Assembly: GCF_002933295.1 (NCBI RefSeq)
Contig: NZ_PSSW01000015.1
Location: 1 to 51,575, forward strand
Direction of reading: 5' to 3'
DNA: 51,575 nucleotides
Source: Marinobacter flavimaris
Lineage (GTDB): Bacteria; Pseudomonadota; Gammaproteobacteria; Pseudomonadales; Oleiphilaceae
Below the pieces are notes generated by a model. The model did not search any database. It was not told where the DNA came from and saw only the letters and a program-made list of their open reading frames with translations. Positions 17,113-26,099 of this stretch are shown piece after piece. Each line of letters begins with the position of its first letter. The stretch's first letter is position 1. A program made the translations under genes and the position numbers.

Positions 17113-19296
17113 ATGACCATCGCGGAAAGAATTATGGCTCGTCGCTCTTCGGCCGGATCTGTTCGGTTCGGGGTGTGCAAGGCAATGACTGTAGCATTGC
17201 TGCTGTCTGCGCCACTGGGGCTTCATGCGAACGTTGAAACTCCAGACGTGTACGAGCCAGTTGCACCGACGATTGATCAGGCGCGAGCCAATATCCTGAT
17301 CGCCCGTCAACTGCAGTTTACCCACTTCCGGGACCTCGGAATCAGCGATGAACTCTCCGGAGATGTGTTTGATGCCTACCTGGATTACCTCGACGGGCAG
17401 AGAATCTATCTTTCGCAGGACGACATTGCGAAGTTCGACAAAATCCGCACTCAACTCGGCTCTGCCCTGAAAACAGGTCAGCTTCAGCCCGGATTCGATA
17501 TTTACAATCTGGTTCAGCAACGGATTATCGAGCGCCTCCAGTTTGCTCTGGAAACAATCGACAAGGGCATCGACACGCTGGATTTCTCGGCCAACGAAAG
17601 TATTCTGGTCGACCGCTCGAAAGCGGACTGGGAATCGAACGCCGAGGCCCTGGACGATCTCTGGGTCAAGCGCATTAAAAATGCGGTGCTGGCTCAGCGC
17701 CTGAACGGGGCAGAAGACGAAGCCATCGTTGAAACCCTGCGCCGCCGCTACGAAGGCCAGTTGAAGCGCGCGTACCAGGCCCGCAGTGAAGATGCCTTCC
17801 AGGCCTATATGAATGCGTTTACCGGCATGTGGGACCCGCACACGTCCTACTTTTCGCCGCGCACCTCAGAAAACTTCAATATCAACATGAGCCTTTCACT
17901 GGAAGGCATCGGTGCTGTGCTTCAGTCGGACAACGAATACACCAAGGTGGTGAGACTGGTACCCGGCGGGCCCGCCTCCAAGCAGGGTCAGCTTGAGCCC
18001 GCAGATCGCATTGTTTCTGTCGCACAGGAAGACGAAAAGCCGGTGAATGTGATCGGTTGGCGTCTGGACGAAGTGGTGGATCTGATTCGTGGGCCGCGCA
18101 ATTCGACCGTCACACTGGAAGTGATTCCGGCCAATGCCTCCGACGAGACCATTACCGAGACCATCGCCATCAAACGCGATGAAGTAAAGCTGGAAGAGCA
18201 GAGCGCCAGCAAGGACACCATACGTCTTGAACGTGGTGGCAAGGAATATACGATTGGCGTCATTACCATCCCCACGTTCTATGCGGATTTCCAGGCCATG
18301 CAGGCTGGTGACCCGAATTACAAGAGCACGACCCGCGATGTCCGCAACCTGATTGCGGAGCTCGAAGCCGACGGCGTTGACGGCCTGGTGATGGATTTGC
18401 GAAACAACGGCGGTGGTGCGCTGCACGAAGCCAATGATCTGGTCGGCCTGTTTATTGACAAGGGCCCCACCGTTCAGATTCGCAACGCCAATAACGATGT
18501 GCAGGTACTCAATGACGAGGATCCTTCCGTGGCCTACAACGGGCCTCTGGTGGTACTCACCAACCGCATGAGTGCGTCAGCGTCCGAAATTTTCGCCGGC
18601 GCCATCCAGGACTATGGCCGCGGACTGGTTGTCGGTTCCCAGACCTTTGGTAAGGGCACCGTTCAGGCTGTGCGTCCCCTGAACCACGGGCAACTCAAGA
18701 TCACCCAGTCCAAGTTCTATCGGGTATCCGGCGGCTCCACGCAACACAAAGGGGTTATCCCGGACATCGAGATTCCTTCTCGTATCGACAAGACCCGCAT
18801 CGGTGAGGACGCCCTGGATCATGCCCTGCCCTGGGACCAGATCGAGGCCGTGCCGCATACACGCTACTTCGATTTCAGCGGCATTATCGATGAGCTTCGC
18901 AAGCGGCACGAAGAGCGGTTCTCAACCAACCCTGAGTTCAGCCTGCTGAAGCAGGAGATCGACTTCCTGACCAAACAGCGCGCCACCGACAGCGTCAGCC
19001 TCAACCTGGAAGAACGCCGCGCTGAGCACGAACAGATTGAACGCACACGGCTCACGATCGCAAATGCCCGTCGTGAACTGAAAGGCCAGACACCGTTCGA
19101 GTCGCTGGAAGACCTTGAAGACTGGCAAGACCAGCAGGCGGCGGACCTGAATTCCACCGATGAGGAGCTGGATTTCGTGATACGGGAAGGTGGACATATC
19201 ATGGCCGACATGCTGGACCTTGATAACCGCATGGCATCGATCCTGGATCCCCAGCAATTTGCGGCACAGTCTCCGGCCGCCGCAGTGACACGTTGA
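17113..19296 (+). CDS. prc: Tail-specific (C-terminal processing) periplasmic protease
   Basis: A 727-residue S41-family serine protease of the Prc/Tsp type, which degrades or trims periplasmic proteins such as lipoprotein-processed cell-wall hydrolases. An N-terminal signal peptide (about 1-40, hydrophobic AMTVALLLSAPLGL) precedes an N-terminal helical domain, a PDZ domain (about 245-320, GIGAVLQSD ... GQLEPADRIVSV), and the protease core with catalytic Ser in NRMSASASEIF and Lys in SQTFGKGTVQ. The C-terminal DUF3340-type region follows. Two in-frame ATGs (17113, 17134) are possible starts. The HTH gene follows 19 bp later, so they are likely co-transcribed. Confidence 0.95.
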   Translation: MTIAERIMARRSSAGSVRFGVCKAMTVALLLSAPLGLHANVETPDVYEPVAPTIDQARANILIARQLQFTHFRDLGISDELSGDVFDAYLDYLDGQRIYLSQDDIAKFDKIRTQLGSALKTGQLQPGFDIYNLVQQRIIERLQFALETIDKGIDTLDFSANESILVDRSKADWESNAEALDDLWVKRIKNAVLAQRLNGAEDEAIVETLRRRYEGQLKRAYQARSEDAFQAYMNAFTGMWDPHTSYFSPRTSENFNINMSLSLEGIGAVLQSDNEYTKVVRLVPGGPASKQGQLEPADRIVSVAQEDEKPVNVIGWRLDEVVDLIRGPRNSTVTLEVIPANASDETITETIAIKRDEVKLEEQSASKDTIRLERGGKEYTIGVITIPTFYADFQAMQAGDPNYKSTTRDVRNLIAELEADGVDGLVMDLRNNGGGALHEANDLVGLFIDKGPTVQIRNANNDVQVLNDEDPSVAYNGPLVVLTNRMSASASEIFAGAIQDYGRGLVVGSQTFGKGTVQAVRPLNHGQLKITQSKFYRVSGGSTQHKGVIPDIEIPSRIDKTRIGEDALDHALPWDQIEAVPHTRYFDFSGIIDELRKRHEERFSTNPEFSLLKQEIDFLTKQRATDSVSLNLEERRAEHEQIERTRLTIANARRELKGQTPFESLEDLEDWQDQQAADLNSTDEELDFVIREGGHIMADMLDLDNRMASILDPQQFAAQSPAAAVTR

Positions 19297-19315
19297 ACAG
19301 GCAGCTCCAAGTCTC

Positions 19316-20116
19316 ATGACTGAGCAGGACGCAGGCGGACAGGATAGCCACCAGAAAGCACGGATGTTGCAAGACATGCTACTGGACGCGCTACATGCCA
19401 TGCGCTCCCTGGAGGAAGTGGAAGGGTTGGAGAAACCGGCGGCTCAGGAACGAACGCCGGAAGGCCTGATCGACCGCCTGGCAAGCCTTACCGGGTCTGC
19501 GCTCCGCTTCGGGGTCAAGGCGACGGATACGTCTCTTCGGGTGGGCCGGGCGCTGATCAATTCCCAGGATCAGCTGCGGGCAATGCTCACAGCAGGCCAG
19601 TCTCTCAAGGACATCCGCGAAGTGGCCGGCCTCACCGTATCTGAAATGAGCGAGGCCCTTAACCTGCGGGACAAGTCCGTTCTGGAGGCTATAGAGAACG
19701 GCACCACCACCCTGTCCTTCGAACTGATACTACGTCTGGCAGCCCTCATTGCCAGAAACGATCCCATCCCGTTCATCATGCGCACCACGCGCAACTACAA
19801 TCCCGAAGTCTGGCAGATTCTGAATGACTGGGGCGTGGCGAGACTGCCCCTGCAATTTGAGCGGGAGCGGGAGTTTATCAACATCTTCCGCCGGCATGAT
19901 GACGCTCGCACGCTCTCGGATGAAGGCTTCCAGAAAGTTCTGGAGTTCACCCGTCAAAGCTTTGAAATGTCCCTGCACTTTATTGAGGAGCAGGAACGGC
20001 AGGTGGCCGAACTCAGGGCCACGTACGAGGAAAAGCACCCCGACGTGAAAAGGTCACCTGACAAACCTGCGGCCAAAAAGAAACAGCCGGAGCGCACCCC
20101 ACCGTCAACCAAATAA
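19316..20116 (+). CDS. Helix-turn-helix protein downstream of prc
   Basis: A 266-residue soluble protein with an XRE-like helix-turn-helix at about 98-145 (SLKDIREVAGLTVSEMSEAL, then VLEAIENGTTTLS), flanked by helical regions and a Lys/Pro-rich tail (about 240-266). The HTH resembles the lambda-repressor class, but the rest is not a known sensor domain. It follows prc by 19 bp, so a role linked to envelope proteolysis is possible but only inferred. Its last 12 bp overlap the 3' end of mtnA on the opposite strand. Confidence 0.75.
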   Translation: MTEQDAGGQDSHQKARMLQDMLLDALHAMRSLEEVEGLEKPAAQERTPEGLIDRLASLTGSALRFGVKATDTSLRVGRALINSQDQLRAMLTAGQSLKDIREVAGLTVSEMSEALNLRDKSVLEAIENGTTTLSFELILRLAALIARNDPIPFIMRTTRNYNPEVWQILNDWGVARLPLQFEREREFINIFRRHDDARTLSDEGFQKVLEFTRQSFEMSLHFIEEQERQVAELRATYEEKHPDVKRSPDKPAAKKKQPERTPPSTK

Positions 20117-21169
20117 CGCCTGCATACCGGTTATATTCGGGTTATGCACCACGCCCTTTTCAGTAACGATCGCGTCGATCAGGCTTGCCGGTGTCACGTC
20201 AAAGACCGGATTGAATACGTTGATGCCTTCCGGCGCCAACCCGATACCGCGTATCTCCCGGATCTCAATGCCGTCGCGCTCCTCAATGGCCACATCGGCC
20301 CCTGACGCCGTGGCCATGTCCACCGTGCTTGAAGGCGCGACCACCATGAAGCCCACTTTGTGATGGCGGGCCAGAACCGCCAGGCTGTAGGTGCCGATCT
20401 TGTTGACCACATCACCATTGGCAGTTATTCGATCCGCCCCGACGATCACCAAGCGTACGTCTTTCCGAGCCATGATGGCGGCAGCGGCACCATCGGCATT
20501 CAGCGTGACGGGAATGCCGTCGCGTGAAAGTTCCCAGGCCGTCAACCGGCCACCCTGAAGCCAGGGGCGAGTCTCGTCGGCATAGACGTCTGCCAGCAGC
20601 TTTTCCTCATGGAGACGACGAACAACGCCCAGTGCCGTACCGTAGCCCCCGGTGGCCAATGCACCGGTATTGCAATGGGTCAGCACCGAAAACGGTGCCT
20701 CTGCTCCGATGAACTCAAGGGCATGGTCCGCCATGGCAAAGTTGGCGGCCAGGTCTTCCTCATGTATGGCCCGCGCCTCCGAGGCCAGGCGTTTTACCGC
20801 TTCGTCCAGCGAATGGCACGCGTGGAAAATCCTTTCCATGCGCTGCAGCGCCCAGAACAGGTTTACTGCGGTCGGACGTGAAGCTGCAAGCTCGCGAATG
20901 GCCTGTTTGATTTCGGCCTTCCAGTCCCCGCCACCGGCATGTCTGGCCGCAAGGGCCACCCCGTAGGCTGCACTGATGCCGATTGCAGGAGCGCCCCGAA
21001 CCACCATATCCCGGATACTCTGCGCTACACCGGCAGCGCCTTCCAGCGTTATCCAGTGCTCCTCTCCCGGCAGCAGGCGTTGATCCAGCAGCTCAAGACT
21101 GCTGCCGTGCCAGCGAATCGCAACGGTGCCAATGGCCCGTTCTTGGGAGGGTTTCGGGGTTGTTGTCAT
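20105..21169 (-). CDS. mtnA: Methylthioribose-1-phosphate isomerase
   Basis: Converts 5-methylthioribose-1-phosphate to methylthioribulose-1-phosphate in methionine salvage. The 354 residues match the eIF-2B-like family: RGAPAIGISAAYGVALAAR near the N-terminus, THCNTGALATGGYGTALG with the catalytic Cys (about 166) and GADRITANGDVVNKIGTY with the catalytic Asp. Head to head with mtaD, which makes the nucleoside-side intermediate. No mtnK, mtnP or mtnBCD genes are in the window, so the route cannot be completed from here. Confidence 0.95.
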   Translation of the reverse strand: MTTTPKPSQERAIGTVAIRWHGSSLELLDQRLLPGEEHWITLEGAAGVAQSIRDMVVRGAPAIGISAAYGVALAARHAGGGDWKAEIKQAIRELAASRPTAVNLFWALQRMERIFHACHSLDEAVKRLASEARAIHEEDLAANFAMADHALEFIGAEAPFSVLTHCNTGALATGGYGTALGVVRRLHEEKLLADVYADETRPWLQGGRLTAWELSRDGIPVTLNADGAAAAIMARKDVRLVIVGADRITANGDVVNKIGTYSLAVLARHHKVGFMVVAPSSTVDMATASGADVAIEERDGIEIREIRGIGLAPEGINVFNPVFDVTPASLIDAIVTEKGVVHNPNITGMQALFG

Positions 21170-21281
21170 AGAAGACTGCTCCGGTTTTTCAGCGCTGAAA
21201 ACTGCCAGTATAACGGTTATACTTCCGGGCTACATTTTCAAGGTGTGGAAGCTCCGCGCCATGCGCTGTAAGGCAGGATAA

Positions 21282-22619
21282 ATGACGGCAGACACTATCA
21301 CCGCAGCCGATATTCGCATCAACGCGCGCTGGCTGATCCCGATTGAGCCGGCAGGCACGGTACTTGAGCATTATGCAGTGATTATCCAGGGTGACCGCCT
21401 TGCCGCAGTCATTCCCCAGGAACAGGCGGACAGATCGTTCAGAACCCGGGAAACCGTTGATCTTCCGAACCACGTCGTCATGCCCGGCCTGATCAACATG
21501 CACGGCCACGCGGCCATGAGCCTGTTCAGGGGCATGGCAGACGATCTTCCGCTGATGACCTGGCTGAATGACCATATCTGGCCGGCCGAAGGTCGCTTTA
21601 TCAGCGAGCAGTTCATTGCCGATGGCACCCAACTGGCCATGGCCGAGATGCTGCGTACGGGAACCACCACGTTTTCTGACATGTATTTCTTCCCGGAAAT
21701 TGCGGCTCAGATGGCGCACGATACGGGCATTCGTGCGCAAGTCTGTTTTCCGCTGCTCGACTTCCCGACGCCGTGGGGTGCCGGACCCGAGGAATACCTG
21801 AGCAAGGGCGCCGACTTTATCGACAGCTGGAAAAACGATTGCTACATCATGCCGGCCATTGGCCCCCATGCACCCTACACTGTGTCCGACGGCCCGATGA
21901 TTGAAGCCGTCCGGCTCTCCGAAAAGACCGGCGCAGCCATCCAGATCCACCTGCACGAAACGGCATTCGAAGTGGCCGAGGCTACTGAAAAGCTGGGTCA
22001 ACGGCCGACAGCCCGGCTGGCGGATCTCGGCCTGCTCCGCCCAGAGACCCAGTGCGTCCATATGACCCAGATCGATGCCAGCGATATCAGCTTGCTTAAA
22101 CAAACGGGCGCCCATGTTATCCACTGCCCGGAATCGAATCTGAAGCTGGCCAGCGGCCTTTGTCCGGTGCAGGAACTCCTCGATAGCGGGATCAACGTTG
22201 CCATAGGCACCGACGGCGCCGCCAGCAACAACGACCTCGATCTGTTCGGGGAACTTCGGACTGCCGCCATGATGGCCAAAGTAGTGGCCAATGATGCCTC
22301 GGCGCTGTCGGCGCACAAGGCCCTACAGATGGCCACCATCAACGGGGCAAGGGCTCTGGGGCGGGACCATGAACTGGGTTCTCTGGCCGAGGGCAAGCTG
22401 GCGGACATCATTGCCATTGACCTGAGCGACCCGTTTTTGCAGCCGGTCTACGACCCGGCTTCGCACCTCGTATACAGCAACCATGGTCGATCAGTAAGCC
22501 ACAGCTGGATTAACGGCGTACCACAAGTACAGGATGGCCGGCTTACCCGCATTGACGTTGCCGATCTCATGCTTCGAGTTGAGGACTGGGCCGGGCGAAT
22601 CCGCACAAAGGCTGACTAA
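21282..22619 (+). CDS. mtaD: 5-methylthioadenosine / S-adenosylhomocysteine deaminase (TRZ/ATZ family)
   Basis: A 445-residue amidohydrolase that deaminates methylthioadenosine and/or SAH to the inosine derivative. Metal ligands are in MPGLINMHGHAAMSLFRG (HxH, about 69-71), later His in HLHE and the Asp in GTDGAASNNDLDLFGEL. Divergent from mtnA, suggesting a shared role in recycling the by-products of SAM use. Followed by ubiG, a SAM-dependent methyltransferase that itself makes SAH; the 35-bp gap means they may be co-transcribed. Confidence 0.92.
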   Translation: MTADTITAADIRINARWLIPIEPAGTVLEHYAVIIQGDRLAAVIPQEQADRSFRTRETVDLPNHVVMPGLINMHGHAAMSLFRGMADDLPLMTWLNDHIWPAEGRFISEQFIADGTQLAMAEMLRTGTTTFSDMYFFPEIAAQMAHDTGIRAQVCFPLLDFPTPWGAGPEEYLSKGADFIDSWKNDCYIMPAIGPHAPYTVSDGPMIEAVRLSEKTGAAIQIHLHETAFEVAEATEKLGQRPTARLADLGLLRPETQCVHMTQIDASDISLLKQTGAHVIHCPESNLKLASGLCPVQELLDSGINVAIGTDGAASNNDLDLFGELRTAAMMAKVVANDASALSAHKALQMATINGARALGRDHELGSLAEGKLADIIAIDLSDPFLQPVYDPASHLVYSNHGRSVSHSWINGVPQVQDGRLTRIDVADLMLRVEDWAGRIRTKAD

Positions 22620-22654
22620 CTGATTTCCTATTGATTCACCAGGCAGAACCAACC

Positions 22655-23371
22655 ATGACAAACCAGAACGTAGACCGGAACGAGATCGCCAAATTCGAGG
22701 CCCTTGCCAGCCGCTGGTGGGATCCCTCGAGCGAATTCAAGCCACTGCATGATATTAATCCCCTGCGGCTGAACTACATCGACGAGCGGGTTTCCCTGGC
22801 CGGAAAGCGCGCTCTGGATGTCGGCTGCGGTGGTGGCTTGCTGTCGGAGGGCATGGCCCAGCGAGGCGCCCACGTGACCGGTATCGACATGGGCGAGGCT
22901 CCGCTGGCCGTCGCGCGGCTGCATGGCATGGAGAGCGGCGTGAATGTGGATTATCGCCAGATCACCATCGAGGAACTGGCCGAGGACAGCGAACACGCGG
23001 GCCAGTACGACGTGGTCACCTGCCTGGAAATGCTTGAGCATGTACCGGACCCCGCATCGGTGGTGAGGTCCTGTGCCGCCATGCTGAAACCGGGCGGCCA
23101 TCTGTTTGTATCAACCATCAACCGGAACCCGAAATCGTTTCTTTTTGCGATTGTGGGGGCGGAGTACGTGCTCAGGTTGCTACCCAAAGGCACCCACGAA
23201 TGGAAGAAATTTATCCGGCCATCGGAAATGTCCGACCATCTTCGCCACGCAGGGCTGGAAGTCCGTGAGCTTACGGGGATGACCTATAACCCCGTCACCA
23301 AGGTATACAAGCTAGGACGGGACGTGGACGTCAACTATCTGATGCATGCCAGAGATATTCGTGAAGCCTGA
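22655..23371 (+). CDS. ubiG: Ubiquinone biosynthesis O-methyltransferase
   Basis: Methylates the two hydroxyl groups in late ubiquinone synthesis. From the ATG at 22655 it has 238 residues and starts with the typical NVDRNEIAKFEALASRWWDP. SAM-binding motif I is LDVGCGGGLLSEGMA (about 56-70), followed by VTGIDMGEAPL. The open frame starts 8 codons earlier at a TTG without a ribosome site. It overlaps mupP by 26 bp and is the first gene of ubiG-mupP-yciK, an order shared with Pseudomonas. Confidence 0.96.
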   Translation: MTNQNVDRNEIAKFEALASRWWDPSSEFKPLHDINPLRLNYIDERVSLAGKRALDVGCGGGLLSEGMAQRGAHVTGIDMGEAPLAVARLHGMESGVNVDYRQITIEELAEDSEHAGQYDVVTCLEMLEHVPDPASVVRSCAAMLKPGGHLFVSTINRNPKSFLFAIVGAEYVLRLLPKGTHEWKKFIRPSEMSDHLRHAGLEVRELTGMTYNPVTKVYKLGRDVDVNYLMHARDIREA

Positions 23372-24032
23372 AACCACGCATCGAGCCTCCACGGTCCTGT
23401 TTGATCTGGATGGAACGCTGATTGACACCGCACCGGACTTTATCCGGTGCCTTAATCAGTTACGGGAACAGCACGGGCTCGCCGCCCTTCCACACGAGCA
23501 TATCCGACGCTCGGTCTCGAACGGCGCGCGCGCCATGATCCGGGTCGGCTTCGGCCTGGAACCGGAACATCCGGAATACCTGGAAAAACACACCGCGTTC
23601 CTCGACCTCTACGAGGCGGGCGTGGCAGTGGAGACCAGCCTGTTCGAGGGCATGGACGAGCTTCTCAAAGCCCTCGAGGAGCAAGGTATTCCCTGGGGCA
23701 TTGTGACCAATAAGCCTGCCAGGTTCGCGGTTCCACTGATCGAGGCCCTTAACCTGGCTGACCGTTGCGCGGCTCTGGTTTGCCCCGATCACGTTGCCCA
23801 GCGCAAACCTCATCCGGAGGCCCTCTTTCTGGCCTGCCAGCAGATCGGCGCCGATCCCGCCACCGGCATTTATGTGGGCGACCACGAACGGGACATCGAA
23901 GCCGGGCGTAACGCAGGCATGAAAACCATCGCCGTCCGCTACGGTTACATTGAGGAGCCGGAAGCCATTGACCTGTGGCAAGCGGACCTCATCGCCGACA
24001 CCGTCACGGATCTGGCAAAGCTGTTACAATAG
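23346..24032 (+). CDS. mupP: HAD phosphatase, probable N-acetylmuramic acid 6-phosphate phosphatase
   Basis: A 228-residue HAD-superfamily phosphatase: motif I FDLDGTLIDTA (about 19-29), motif II TNKPARF, motif III KPHPE and motif IV GDHERDIEAGRNAG. It would be called phosphoglycolate phosphatase by homology alone. Its place between ubiG and yciK is that of Pseudomonas MupP, which removes phosphate from MurNAc-6-P in cell-wall recycling, so I favour that role. The start overlaps the end of ubiG; a GTG five codons in (23361) is an alternative. Confidence 0.85.
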   Translation: MPEIFVKPETTHRASTVLFDLDGTLIDTAPDFIRCLNQLREQHGLAALPHEHIRRSVSNGARAMIRVGFGLEPEHPEYLEKHTAFLDLYEAGVAVETSLFEGMDELLKALEEQGIPWGIVTNKPARFAVPLIEALNLADRCAALVCPDHVAQRKPHPEALFLACQQIGADPATGIYVGDHERDIEAGRNAGMKTIAVRYGYIEEPEAIDLWQADLIADTVTDLAKLLQ

Positions 24033-24089
24033 CGCATCAAATTTAGGATCCGGTGTTCAGCCGGTAACAGCCTGACACGGAGACAGGTT

Positions 24090-24839
24090 ATGCATGATTA
24101 CCAAGCACCCGCCGATCTTCTGAGAGACCGCATCGTAATGGTGACGGGTGCCGGCAGCGGCATTGGCCGGGCTGCAGCCAAGGCCTACGCCGCCCATGGC
24201 GCCACCGTGGTACTGGTAGGTCGCACGGTCAGCAAACTCGAAACGGTTTACGATGAAATTGAGGCAGCGGGCCACCCCAAGCCTGCCATCGTGCCCATGA
24301 ACTTCGAGGGCGCCGCGGTGAAAGACTACGAAGAATTGGCCATGACCCTGGAAGATAACTTCGGGCAGCTGGATGGTTTGCTGCACAACGCGGCAATTCT
24401 GGGCGACCGCAGTCCCGTGGAGCTTTATGACCCGGAAACCTGGAACAAGGTCATGCACGTGAACGCAACGGCGCCGTTCCTGCTAAGCCGGGCAATGATT
24501 CCCCTGCTTCGCAAATCCGACGACGCCTCGGTGATCTTCACCTCCTCTGGTGTCGGCCGCAAGGCAAAAGCCTACTGGGGCGCCTATGCCGTCTCCAAGT
24601 TTGCCGTAGAGGGCCTGAGCCAGTTGCTGTCCGAAGAACTGGACGACGAGCGTCACAATGTCCGGGTAAACAGTCTGAACCCCGGCGCGACCCGTACCAA
24701 CATGAGAGCCCACGCCTATCCGGCGGAGAATCCACAGCAAAATCCGGCACCAGAGGACCTGATGCCGATTTACCTGTATCTCATGGGCAAGGACAGCCAG
24801 GGCGTCAACGGCCAGAAACTGGACGCACAACCGAAATAA
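24090..24839 (+). CDS. yciK: YciK family short-chain oxidoreductase
   Basis: A 249-residue SDR protein with the cofactor motif TGAGSGIG (about 20-27), the NAA motif (HNAAILG) and catalytic YxxxK in WGAYAVSKFAVEG. It matches the YciK group, whose substrate is unknown. Conserved location after mupP. Its TAA stop overlaps the ATG of the next gene by one base (TAATG), which implies coupling. Confidence 0.92.
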   Translation: MHDYQAPADLLRDRIVMVTGAGSGIGRAAAKAYAAHGATVVLVGRTVSKLETVYDEIEAAGHPKPAIVPMNFEGAAVKDYEELAMTLEDNFGQLDGLLHNAAILGDRSPVELYDPETWNKVMHVNATAPFLLSRAMIPLLRKSDDASVIFTSSGVGRKAKAYWGAYAVSKFAVEGLSQLLSEELDDERHNVRVNSLNPGATRTNMRAHAYPAENPQQNPAPEDLMPIYLYLMGKDSQGVNGQKLDAQPK

Positions 24840-25072
24840 TGGAACTGCTTTTTTACACAACCTCTCAGTGCCACCTGTGCGAACTGGCCGAAGCCCTGCT
24901 TGTAAGCACGCCCATGCCGGAGCCGATCCCGGTAGATGTGGTGGACATTGCCCAGTCCGAAGAACTGGTAGAACGCTACGGTACCCGGATACCGGTGCTC
25001 CGACGCAACGATACCGGTGTGGAACTGGACTGGCCTTTTACCAGGGATGACTTACTTACATTCCTGCAATGA
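24839..25072 (+). CDS. Glutaredoxin-like (DUF836) protein
   Basis: A 77-residue thioredoxin-fold protein of the glutaredoxin-like DUF836 family. The redox motif is CHLC (about 11-14, after FYTTSQ), followed by the cis-Pro region RIPVLRR. No N-terminal signal. Translation is probably coupled to yciK through the overlapping stop and start. The partner and substrate are unknown. Confidence 0.88.
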   Translation: MELLFYTTSQCHLCELAEALLVSTPMPEPIPVDVVDIAQSEELVERYGTRIPVLRRNDTGVELDWPFTRDDLLTFLQ

Positions 25073-25084
25073 GGATTGCCTGAC

Positions 25085-25855
25085 ATGTTGATGGTTATTT
25101 CCCCTGCCAAAACGCTGGATTACGAGAGTCCGCTGGCGACCAGTACCTATACTCAGCCGGAATTCCTTGAGGATGCCTGCGAGCTGGTCGACCAGCTTAA
25201 AACGCTGGAGCCGCACCAGATCAGCAATCTGATGAGCATCAGCGACAAGCTTGGGCAGTTGAACGCCGAGCGCTTCCAGAACTGGCACACGCCGTTTACC
25301 CCCGAGAATGCCCGGCAGGCTGTGCTGGCTTTCAAAGGTGACGTGTACACCGGCCTGGACGCCGAGAGCTTCAGTGAACAGGACTTCGACTTTGCCCAAC
25401 AGCATCTGCGCATGCTTTCCGGTCTGTATGGCGTCCTGAAACCGCTGGACCTGATGCAGCCCTACCGCCTGGAAATGGGTACCCGGTTCGAGAATAACCG
25501 TGGCAAGGATCTGTATGCCTTCTGGGGCAGCAAGATCACAGAGGAGATCAACCGGCTGCTTGCGGATGACGACGGCGTGCTGGTCAACCTCGCCTCCAAC
25601 GAGTATTTCAAAAGCGTAAAGAAGAAAGACCTTGAAGGCCGGCTGATTACTCCCCAATTCAAGGACTGGAAGAATGGTCAGTACAAGATGATCAGCTTTT
25701 ATGCCAAGAAAGCCCGGGGGCTGATGTGTCGGTTCGCCATTCAGAACCGCATTACCCAGGCCGACGACCTCAAGGGATTCAACCTCGAAGGCTATTACTT
25801 CAGCGAAGACCAATCCGATAGGAACAACTGGGTTTTCCTGCGGGATGAACAGTAA
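25085..25855 (+). CDS. yaaA: Peroxide stress protein YaaA
   Basis: A 256-residue protein of the YaaA/DUF328 family, which in E. coli lowers free intracellular iron during peroxide stress and has a DNA-binding fold. The typical start MLMVISPAKTLDYESP and the internal YGVLKPLDLMQPYRLEMGT are present. ATG 25085 is chosen over the TTG at 25076 because GAGGA sits nine bases upstream and the family begins there. It continues the yciK cluster. Confidence 0.95.
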   Translation: MLMVISPAKTLDYESPLATSTYTQPEFLEDACELVDQLKTLEPHQISNLMSISDKLGQLNAERFQNWHTPFTPENARQAVLAFKGDVYTGLDAESFSEQDFDFAQQHLRMLSGLYGVLKPLDLMQPYRLEMGTRFENNRGKDLYAFWGSKITEEINRLLADDDGVLVNLASNEYFKSVKKKDLEGRLITPQFKDWKNGQYKMISFYAKKARGLMCRFAIQNRITQADDLKGFNLEGYYFSEDQSDRNNWVFLRDEQ

Positions 25856-25879
25856 TCCACGTTGAAATCGGAGTCAGCA

Positions 25880-26080
25880 ATGAACGAAGCAATGTTTTCC
25901 CAGATCGCCATGCTGGTGTTTCTGACCGGCTTGATTGTCTGGATGGGTGTCATCGTCTGGGATCTGGCCAAGAAATCCCAGGCCGGCAAGTTCGGCACCA
26001 TCGCACTGTTTACGGTGCTGGGCGCCGGCGTTGTGGGTTTTATCGTTAAAACCGTACTCGTAGAGATCATGCAAATATGA
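25880..26080 (+). CDS. DUF2788 small membrane protein
   Basis: A 66-residue inner-membrane protein with two hydrophobic segments (about 7-27 and 40-62) separated by a short basic loop (AKKSQAGKFG). It belongs to DUF2788, which is common in gammaproteobacteria and has no assigned function. The ATG at 25880 follows GGAGT. Lies between yaaA and rdgC with short gaps, probably one transcript. Confidence 0.85.
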   Translation: MNEAMFSQIAMLVFLTGLIVWMGVIVWDLAKKSQAGKFGTIALFTVLGAGVVGFIVKTVLVEIMQI

Positions 26081-26099
26081 AAGACAAGGACCAGCCCTG

